DNA from: Sphingomonadales bacterium UBA6157
Lineage (GTDB): Bacteria; Pseudomonadota; Alphaproteobacteria; Sphingomonadales; Sphingomonadaceae
Assembly (NCBI GenBank): GCA_002423025.1
Contig: DIUN01000048.1
Coordinates: 189,489 to 217,043 of the forward strand
Length of the DNA stretch: 27,555 bases
Direction of reading: 5' to 3'
Made by a program: the position numbers and the translations under genes. Of this stretch, positions 16,140 to 22,067 are shown in pieces. The notes under the pieces were generated by a model. It was not told where the DNA came from and did not search any database. It worked only from the letters and a program-made list of their open reading frames with translations. Positions within the stretch are counted from its first letter, which is position 1. Each line of letters begins with the position of its first letter.

Positions 16140-16795
16140 TGGGCCAGGACGAGAGCGGCTTTCGCGACAAGCTGGTGGCTGTGAAGCAGGCCTGGGCGCG
16201 CGCCGGGCGGCTGCTCACCGGCACGCCTGATGAAGCGCATGAGCACCGGCTGCCGCCGGGGCAGAGGCTGGTGACCAACTGGCCGGTGCTCGATCTGGGC
16301 ATCCAGCCCGATGTGCCGCGCGAGGATTGGCGGCTGACAGTGGATGGCGCGGTGGTGAACCCGATCAGCTGGGGCTTTGCCGATTTGATGGCGCAGCCGC
16401 CTTTCGAGGATGTTTCGGACATTCACTGCGTCACGCAATGGTCGCGGTATGACAACCGCTGGACGGGCGTTTCGACACAACATCTGCTCGCCGTGGTGCA
16501 GCCGCTGCCGGGCGCCGGCCATGTCGTGCTGCATGGCTATGATGGCTATACCACCAATGTGAAGCTGGAGCATTTTGCCGAGGCGGATTGCCTGCTGGCG
16601 CACAGCCATGATGGCCAGCCGATCAGCCGGGAACATGGCGGGCCGGTGCGTGCCATCATCCCGCGCTGGTATCTGTGGAAATCCGCCAAATGGCTGAAGC
16701 GGATCGAGTTTTTGCCCGCCGACAAGCTGGGCTTCTGGGAAACGCGGGGCTATCATAACGAGGGCGACCCATGGACGGAGCAGCGCTACGGCTAA
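16139..16795 (+). CDS. Cytoplasmic sulfite-oxidase-like molybdopterin oxidoreductase
   Basis: Member of the sulfite oxidase-fold molybdenum enzymes (oxidoreductase molybdopterin-binding domain); physiological substrate unknown. The 218 residues consist of little beyond the Moco domain: NWPVLDLGIQPDVPREDWRLTVDG at the start of the fold, DIHCVTQWSRYDNRWTG with the molybdenum-ligand Cys97, VVLHGYDGYTTNVKLE, and EHGGPVRAIIPRWYLWKSAKW. There is no signal peptide or Tat motif, no haem domain and no dimerisation domain, unlike MsrP (YedY) or classical sulfite oxidase. The start overlaps the smpB stop (TGATG). cckA follows after 31 bases, so it may be part of a dapA-smpB-cckA transcript. Family call firm, function open. 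Confidence 0.85.
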   Translation: MGQDESGFRDKLVAVKQAWARAGRLLTGTPDEAHEHRLPPGQRLVTNWPVLDLGIQPDVPREDWRLTVDGAVVNPISWGFADLMAQPPFEDVSDIHCVTQWSRYDNRWTGVSTQHLLAVVQPLPGAGHVVLHGYDGYTTNVKLEHFAEADCLLAHSHDGQPISREHGGPVRAIIPRWYLWKSAKWLKRIEFLPADKLGFWETRGYHNEGDPWTEQRYG

Positions 16796-16826
16796 GGACG
16801 CGCCTGATGCCGGGGGGCAGCAGTTT

Positions 16827-18383
16827 TTGCCGGGGCTGACCAACCTCGGCTGGCCGGCGCCCTATGCCGAAGGCTCGGCGCTGCCCTGGCTTGAGCCGCT
16901 GCTGGTGGCGCTGCCGATGGCGATCGCCGTGGTTGATTCCGAGGGCATCCTCGGCGTGCGCAACGAGGCGATGATCGCCACGGCCGGCCCCGCTGCGATG
17001 CCGGGCGTGCCAGCGGCCTCGCTGTTCGTGCCCGAGGACCGGGCGCATGTGGCCGAGGCCGTGGCCATGGTGGTGAGCGGCCGTGCCATGGGCACCGAGG
17101 TGCGCGCCGCGCTGAGCAGCCGGCCAGACGAAAAGCGCGAGGTTTCCATCGCCGCCATGCCGCCGGGACTGGGCATCGCCGCGATGATCGGCATGCGCGA
17201 CATTCGCGAGCAGCTGAAGCTGGAGGCGCAGGTGGCCGCCGCCACCCGCATGCAGGCCGTGGGCCAGCTGGCCGGCGGCATCGCGCATGATTTCAACAAC
17301 ATCCTGACAGCCGTGCTGGCGCTGACCGACCAACTGCTCGACAATCATCCGCGTGGAGATCCGGAGCACGACAGCCTCGACCAGATCCGCGCCAATGGCA
17401 CGCGGGCGGCAGCGCTGGTGGCGCAGCTGCTGGCCTTTGCCCGCCAGCAGCCGCAGCGCCAGCGGCTGCTTGAGCTGGTGCCGCTGGTGGAGGGGCTGCA
17501 GCCGCTGCTGCGCCAGCTTACCGGCAAGGGCGTGCAACTGGAGATTGGCGGCGGGCCGCTGCGCCACGCCGTGCTGGCGGACCCGGGGCAGATCGAGCAG
17601 GTCATCGTCAATCTTGCCGTCAACGCGCGTGATGCGATGGGCGGCGCCGGGCTGCTCGGCATCCGGCTGCGGGATGTGCCGGCGGCCGATGTGCCCCGGC
17701 TCGGCCACCGCATCATGCCGCGGGAGGACCATGTTGCCATTGAGGTGAGCGACACGGGCAGCGGCATTTCCCCCAGCATCGCCGGCAAGATCTTCGAGCC
17801 GTTCTTCACCACCAAGCCGATGGGGGAGGGGACTGGGCTGGGCCTCTCCACGGTTTATGGCATCGTCAAGCAGAGCAACGGCTATATCTTCGCCGAGCCG
17901 AACCCGGATGGCGGCACGGTGTTCTGTGTGTATCTGCCGGCCGTGGCGCGGCCAGAGGCATCGCTTGCGGCGCAGGTTGCGGCGCCGGCCATGGAGCAGG
18001 CGGCGGTGTCTCTCGCCGGGCGACGGCTGCTGCTGGTGGAGGACGAGCCGGCGGTGCGGGCCGTGCTGGCCAAGGGGCTGACGCGGCTGGGGCTGGATGT
18101 GGCCACAGCCAGCGATGCCACCGAGGCCCTGGCCTGGCTGGAAAGCGGCGCTGCGGTGGACGTGGTGCTTTCGGACGTGATGATGCCCGGCATCGATGGC
18201 GTGGAGCTTTCCAAGCGGGCGCGGCGGCTGCGACCGGGGTTGCCGGTGCTGCTGATGTCAGGCTTTGCCGAGCCGCCGCTGCACAAGGCGGCAGACGCGC
18301 AAGGGGTGGGCTTCATCTCCAAGCCGTTCGCCATGGCAGACCTTATGGCGGCGATGGGCGCGGCGCTTTCCAGCGCCGGATAG
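16827..18383 (+). CDS. cckA: CckA-like hybrid histidine kinase/receiver without membrane segments
   Basis: CckA feeds phosphate through ChpT to CtrA, controlling the alphaproteobacterial cell cycle and motility. The 518 residues comprise a PAS-like domain (about 20-125), a dimerisation/phosphoacceptor helix GQLAGGIAHDFNNILTAV (H154), and an ATPase with VNLAVNARDAM (N262, N266), DTGSG (309-313) and EGTGLGLSTVYGIVKQSNGY. A receiver follows with E405/D406, D450 in LSDVMMPGIDG, and K499. The HisKA and G2 segments match CckA as remembered from Caulobacter. No transmembrane segment is seen, while known CckA proteins are longer and membrane-anchored. The start is a TTG with GGGGGG about 9 bases upstream; no in-frame ATG or GTG lies further left. 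recA follows. Orthology is likely but not proven. Confidence 0.75.
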   Translation: MPGLTNLGWPAPYAEGSALPWLEPLLVALPMAIAVVDSEGILGVRNEAMIATAGPAAMPGVPAASLFVPEDRAHVAEAVAMVVSGRAMGTEVRAALSSRPDEKREVSIAAMPPGLGIAAMIGMRDIREQLKLEAQVAAATRMQAVGQLAGGIAHDFNNILTAVLALTDQLLDNHPRGDPEHDSLDQIRANGTRAAALVAQLLAFARQQPQRQRLLELVPLVEGLQPLLRQLTGKGVQLEIGGGPLRHAVLADPGQIEQVIVNLAVNARDAMGGAGLLGIRLRDVPAADVPRLGHRIMPREDHVAIEVSDTGSGISPSIAGKIFEPFFTTKPMGEGTGLGLSTVYGIVKQSNGYIFAEPNPDGGTVFCVYLPAVARPEASLAAQVAAPAMEQAAVSLAGRRLLLVEDEPAVRAVLAKGLTRLGLDVATASDATEALAWLESGAAVDVVLSDVMMPGIDGVELSKRARRLRPGLPVLLMSGFAEPPLHKAADAQGVGFISKPFAMADLMAAMGAALSSAG

Positions 18384-18402
18384 GCTGCTGGCAAAGAATT
18401 TT

Positions 18403-18417
18403 GTTCCGCACTTGTTC
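18403..18417 (+). promoter_or_regulatory. LexA (SOS) box of recA
   Basis: GTTCCGCACTTGTTC is an exact GTTC-N7-GTTC direct repeat, the established LexA-binding form in alphaproteobacteria. It lies 71 bases before the recA ATG. It overlaps the -35 of a candidate promoter (TTGTTC at 18412-18417, 17-base spacer, TACGGT at 18435-18440), so LexA binding would block polymerase until DNA damage. Confidence 0.85.
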
Positions 18418-18440
18418 CTGCAGAACAAAGACGGTACGGT
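18412..18440 (+). promoter_or_regulatory. Candidate recA promoter overlapping the LexA box
   Basis: TTGTTC and TACGGT are separated by 17 bases. Transcription would begin near 18447, leaving a leader of about 40 bases. The leader carries an AGGGA ribosome-binding site at 18476-18480, 8 bases before the recA ATG. Hexamer matches are moderate; the overlap with the LexA box supports the placement. Confidence 0.4.
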
Positions 18441-18488
18441 GCTTTCCATTGACGTGGAACGGCAGACGGTTACGAAGGGAAACGGGTC

Positions 18489-19574
18489 ATGGCAGCGGCA
18501 TTGAAAGTGGTGAACGGCGGCATGGGCGTTACAGACAAGGCAAAGGCGCTGGAAGCAGCGCTGGCACAGATCGACCGGGCCTTCGGCAAGGGCTCGGTGA
18601 TGAAGCTGGGCTCGCGCGAGACGATGGAAGTCGAAGCGATTTCGTCCGGCTCACTGGGCTTGGACATTGCGCTGGGCATCGGCGGCCTGCCGCGGGGCCG
18701 GGTCATCGAGATCTATGGCCCGGAGAGCTCGGGCAAGACCACGCTGGCGCTGCACGCCATTGCGGAAGCGCAAAAGGCCGGCGGCACGGCGGCGTTCGTG
18801 GATGCCGAGCATGCGCTCGATCCGGCCTATGCCAAGAAGCTGGGCGTCAACATCGATGAGCTGATCGTCTCGCAGCCGGATACCGGCGAGCAGGCGCTCG
18901 AGATCGTCGATACGCTGGTGCGCTCCAACGCCATCGATGTGCTGGTGGTGGATTCGGTGGCGGCACTGGTGCCGCGTGCCGAGATCGAGGGCGAGATGGG
19001 GGATAGCCATGTCGGCCTCCAAGCGCGGCTGATGAGCCAGTCGCTGCGCAAGCTTACCGGCTCGATCAGCCGCTCGCGCTGCATGGTGATCTTCATCAAC
19101 CAGCTGCGCATGAAGATCGGCGTGATGTACGGCAACCCCGAGACGACGACCGGCGGCAACGCGCTGAAGTTCTATGCCTCGGTGCGTCTCGATATTCGCC
19201 GCACCGGCCAGATCAAGGATCGCGACGAGGTGGTGGGCAACACCACCCGCGTGAAGGTGGTGAAGAATAAGGTGGCGCCGCCGTTCAAGCAGGTCGAGTT
19301 CGACATCATGTATGGCGAGGGCGTCTCCAAGCTTGGTGAAATTCTCGATCTCGGCGTCAAGGCCGGGGTGGTGGACAAGTCCGGTGCCTGGTTCAGCCAT
19401 GATTCGGTGCGGATCGGCCAGGGCCGCGAGAACGCCAAGAAGTACCTCAAGGAACATCCGGAGATGGCCGCCAAGATCGAGAAGGTCATCCGTGCCAACG
19501 CCGCCGGTATCTCCGATGCGCTGATGGCCGGTCCGGATGCGGACACCGATGATGGTGACGAAGGCGAGATGTAA
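18489..19574 (+). CDS. recA: Recombinase A
   Basis: DNA-dependent ATPase that pairs homologous strands and triggers LexA self-cleavage in the SOS response. The 361 residues carry Walker A GPESSGKT (77-84), AAFVDAEHALDPAYAKKLGV, and Walker B VLVVDSVAALVPRAEIEG. Loop 1 is GEMGDSHVGLQARLMSQSLR, and FINQLRMKIGVMYGNPETTT enters loop 2. GGNALKFYASVRLDIRR follows, and the tail is acidic (DADTDDGDEGEM). Start and length are standard. It has its own LexA box and promoter upstream and a strong intrinsic terminator downstream, so it is probably a one-gene unit even though cckA lies 105 bases before it on the same strand. Confidence 0.98.
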   Translation: MAAALKVVNGGMGVTDKAKALEAALAQIDRAFGKGSVMKLGSRETMEVEAISSGSLGLDIALGIGGLPRGRVIEIYGPESSGKTTLALHAIAEAQKAGGTAAFVDAEHALDPAYAKKLGVNIDELIVSQPDTGEQALEIVDTLVRSNAIDVLVVDSVAALVPRAEIEGEMGDSHVGLQARLMSQSLRKLTGSISRSRCMVIFINQLRMKIGVMYGNPETTTGGNALKFYASVRLDIRRTGQIKDRDEVVGNTTRVKVVKNKVAPPFKQVEFDIMYGEGVSKLGEILDLGVKAGVVDKSGAWFSHDSVRIGQGRENAKKYLKEHPEMAAKIEKVIRANAAGISDALMAGPDADTDDGDEGEM

Positions 19575-19601
19575 GACGCGTCTTGCGTTGCTGATGAGAG
19601 G

Positions 19602-19633
19602 GGCGGGCGCCGATACTTCGGCCCCGCCTTTTT
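19602..19633 (+). terminator. Intrinsic terminator of recA
   Basis: GGCGGG and CCCGCC (outer 6 bp) plus GCCGA and TCGGC (inner 5 bp) pair around the loop TACT, with one bulged C at 19608. Five T's follow at once. It starts 27 bases after the recA stop. It is the clearest rho-independent terminator in the window. Confidence 0.9.
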
Positions 19634-19706
19634 CATGGGTGCGCTGCGCGGCCATGGTGACGGGCCGGGCACTGGTGCATAAGCCGCTGACCTGCCGCTT
19701 GGGAAC

Positions 19707-21098
19707 ATGACATCCATGCCATCGCCTGCCGCCGATCATTACGACCTGGTTGTCATCGGCGGAGGCGCGGCCGGGCTGGTCACTTCGGGCGGTGCGGCGC
19801 AGCTTGGCGCGCGCACGCTGCTTATCGAGCGGCACCGGCTCGGCGGGGAATGCCTCTATACGGGCTGCGTACCGTCCAAGGCGCTGATCGCGGCAGGGGC
19901 GCAGGCACGCGGCGGCAAGCCGCGCAGCTGGGGCGACGCCAGGGCCGCCGTGCAGGGCGCCATCAGCACCATCGAGCCGCATGATTCCCCCGAACGTTTC
20001 GAGGGCTTTGGCGTCGAGGTGGTGTTCGGCCACGCCGCCTTCACCGGGCCGGGCACTTTGATGGTGGCTGGCCGGCAGGTTACGGCACGCCGCTTCGTGG
20101 TGGCCACCGGGTCCGATCCGGCGATTCCGCCGGTGCCGGGGCTGGCCGAGCTGCCTTACCTGACCAACGACACGATTTTCGATCTCGATGCGCTGCCCGG
20201 GCATCTGATCGTCATTGGCGGCGGTGTCATCGGCTGCGAGCTGTCGCAGGCCTTTGCCCGGCTTGGCGCCAAGGTCTCGATCGTCGATATCGGGCCATTG
20301 TTGCCGACCCAGGATCCTGATGCCGTCGCCGTCGTCCGACGCCAGCTTGAGGCCGATGGCGTGGATCTGCACGAGAACACCGGCATCACCGCCGCCAGCG
20401 GTACAGAGCACGATGTCACGCTCAGCCTGGCAGATGGCCGCAGCCTTGCCGGCACGCACATTCTTGTCGCCACCGGCCGCCGCGCCCGCACCGAGGGTTT
20501 CGGGCTCGATCTCGCCGGTGTCACCGTAACCCCGCGCGGCATCGTTGTTGATCCGTATCTGCGCACCTCCAACAAGCGCATCTTCGCCATCGGGGATTGC
20601 CGCGATGGCCCGCGCCTGACGCACGCTGCCGATCAGGACGCCCGCACCGTCATCCAGAATGCACTGTTCCCCTTCACCAAGCGCACCGATTACAGCGCAC
20701 TGCCGGCGGCCATCTTCACCGATCCTGAGCTGGCGCAAGTTGGCCTCACCGAGGCCGAGGCTCGCGCGCAGCACAGTGACACACAGGTTTTCCGCCATGA
20801 TTTCGATCACAATGATCGTTCTGTCACCGAATCGGACATGCGCGGCTTTGTGAAGATCATGGCGCGTGGGGACCGGGTGCTCGGTGTCACCATCGTCGGC
20901 GCCCATGCCGGCGAGTTGCTGGCGCTGGCCAGCTTTGCCGTCAGCGGCAAGCTCAAGCTCTCCGATCTTGCCAACCAGACCATGGCCTATCCCACGCTCG
21001 CCGAGGCGCTGCGCTTCGCCGCCGAGCAGCCGGGCCAGGCCAAGCTGTTCACGCCGTTCATGCGGCGGCTGACACGAATTTTCCAGAGGCTACCCTGA
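19707..21098 (+). CDS. FAD-dependent pyridine nucleotide-disulfide oxidoreductase (mercuric reductase/Lpd-like)
   Basis: Class I flavoprotein disulfide reductase of 463 residues; substrate unknown. It has the FAD-binding DLVVIGGGAAGL (13-24), redox pair GGECLYTGCVPSKAL (C49, C54), NAD(P)-binding LIVIGGGVIGCELSQAFARLG, a second FAD segment IFAIGDCRDGPRLTHAADQD, and the C-terminal interface domain. Where lipoamide dehydrogenase has His-Pro...Glu, this protein has Tyr428-Pro-Thr-Leu-Ala-Glu433. The lipoamide catalytic His is therefore missing. The N-terminal HMA domain and C-terminal Cys-Cys of mercuric reductase are also absent. It is therefore an orphan member of the Lpd/MerA-like group. ATG 19707 is used; ATG 19716 is possible. 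A methyltransferase gene follows after 46 bases. Confidence 0.87.
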   Translation: MTSMPSPAADHYDLVVIGGGAAGLVTSGGAAQLGARTLLIERHRLGGECLYTGCVPSKALIAAGAQARGGKPRSWGDARAAVQGAISTIEPHDSPERFEGFGVEVVFGHAAFTGPGTLMVAGRQVTARRFVVATGSDPAIPPVPGLAELPYLTNDTIFDLDALPGHLIVIGGGVIGCELSQAFARLGAKVSIVDIGPLLPTQDPDAVAVVRRQLEADGVDLHENTGITAASGTEHDVTLSLADGRSLAGTHILVATGRRARTEGFGLDLAGVTVTPRGIVVDPYLRTSNKRIFAIGDCRDGPRLTHAADQDARTVIQNALFPFTKRTDYSALPAAIFTDPELAQVGLTEAEARAQHSDTQVFRHDFDHNDRSVTESDMRGFVKIMARGDRVLGVTIVGAHAGELLALASFAVSGKLKLSDLANQTMAYPTLAEALRFAAEQPGQAKLFTPFMRRLTRIFQRLP

Positions 21099-21144
21099 GC
21101 CGGGCAAGCTGCTAATCCGGACAGAGACTCAAGAAGGACCGCCC

Positions 21145-21984
21145 GTGACCAACGAAGTGATGCGCGAATATTGGAACAGCGATGCCGGCCGCACGTGGGC
21201 CCGCATGCAGGAGCGCATGGATGCGACGCTCACACCCGTAACCGCCGAGCTGCTCGGCGCCGCCGCCCCGGCGCCCGGCGAGCATGTGCTCGATATCGGC
21301 TGCGGCAGCGGCGAAACGACGCTGGCGCTGGCCGCCGCTGTCGGCCCAGAGGGTGAAGTGCTCGGTGTCGATATCTCGGCGCTGCTGCTGGAAGTCGCTG
21401 AAGCCCGGGCCGAGGCGCTGGAGAGCGACGCCGATTTCATTGAGGCGGACGCTTCAACGCTGCCCGGCGAAGGCGACCGCGATCTCATCATCTCGCGCTT
21501 TGGCGTCATGTTTTTTGATGATCCGGTGGCGGCCTTCACCAACATCCACACCCATGCTGCGCCGGGCGGCCGGCTGCACTTCGCCTGCTGGCGCACGCCC
21601 GCCGAGAATGACTGGGCCATGCTTGCCTTGCGCGCCGTCGGCCATTTGTTGCCGCCGTCGCCCCAGGCCGATCCGCTGGCTCCCGGCCCGTTCGCCTTTG
21701 CCGATCCGGAGCGCCTGCGCGGTATTCTCACGGCCGCCGGTTGGCATGATGTGGTCATCGCGCCGTTCGATTTCCTCATGCCTGTCGGCACCGGGGCTGA
21801 TCCGGTTGCCGATGCCGTCAAGTTCAGCACCAAGATCGGCCCGGCGGCGAAGGCCATACGCGAAGCCGGCGAGGCGGTGCAGGATGCGGCACGCGCCGCG
21901 CTGGCAAAGGCCTATGCGCCCTATGCCGATGGCGAGGTCGTGGGGCTGCCAGCGGCAATCTGGCTGGTCTCGGCGCAAGCCTGA
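21145..21984 (+). CDS. Class I SAM-dependent methyltransferase
   Basis: Methyltransferase of unknown substrate, 279 residues. Motif I HVLDIGCGSGETT (48-60) and GEVLGVDISALLLEVAEARA form the SAM-binding start of the Rossmann fold. SDADFIEADASTLP is motif II-like and DLIISRFGVMFFDDPVAAF is motif III/IV-like. The C-terminal part (FADPERLRGILTAAGWHDVV) is typical of UbiE/type 11 methyltransferases. The GTG start has AGAAGGA about 6 bases upstream. It lies 46 bases after the flavoprotein gene and 83 before alaS on the same strand, possibly co-transcribed with the flavoprotein. No substrate clue was found. Confidence 0.85.
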   Translation: MTNEVMREYWNSDAGRTWARMQERMDATLTPVTAELLGAAAPAPGEHVLDIGCGSGETTLALAAAVGPEGEVLGVDISALLLEVAEARAEALESDADFIEADASTLPGEGDRDLIISRFGVMFFDDPVAAFTNIHTHAAPGGRLHFACWRTPAENDWAMLALRAVGHLLPPSPQADPLAPGPFAFADPERLRGILTAAGWHDVVIAPFDFLMPVGTGADPVADAVKFSTKIGPAAKAIREAGEAVQDAARAALAKAYAPYADGEVVGLPAAIWLVSAQA

Positions 21985-22021
21985 GCCGGCAGGGCGCCGA
22001 TACCATAGTGATCAGATATGA

Positions 22022-22046
22022 GTGGCCGCATATTGAGTGCGGCCAC
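22022..22046 (+). promoter_or_regulatory. Hairpin in the alaS leader
   Basis: GTGGCCGCA (22022-22030) and TGCGGCCAC (22038-22046) pair perfectly over 9 bp around the loop TATTGAG. The right arm ends 21 bases before the preferred alaS ATG. There is no T-run, so termination of the methyltransferase transcript is possible but weak. It could also be a regulatory palindrome: E. coli AlaRS is known to bind a palindrome at its own promoter. The function here is inference. Confidence 0.4.
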
Positions 22047-22067
22047 GCTCTGCCCTAAGCCGTGTTC

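Noticed and set aside
18449..18476. TTGACG followed 16 bases later by TACGAA as a recA promoter
   Set aside because: The start of transcription would fall within or just before the ribosome-binding site, and the pair does not overlap the LexA box; the upstream pair fits better.
18651..20906. Long minus-strand open frame (751 codons) opposite recA and the flavoprotein gene
   Set aside because: It is antisense to two certain genes, has no recognisable domains, and is rich in His/Arg/Asp as expected for a shadow frame in GC-rich DNA.
19707..21098. Assignment as lipoamide dehydrogenase or mercuric reductase
   Set aside because: The catalytic His is Tyr, no HMA domain or C-terminal Cys pair is present, and no dehydrogenase complex or mer genes are adjacent.
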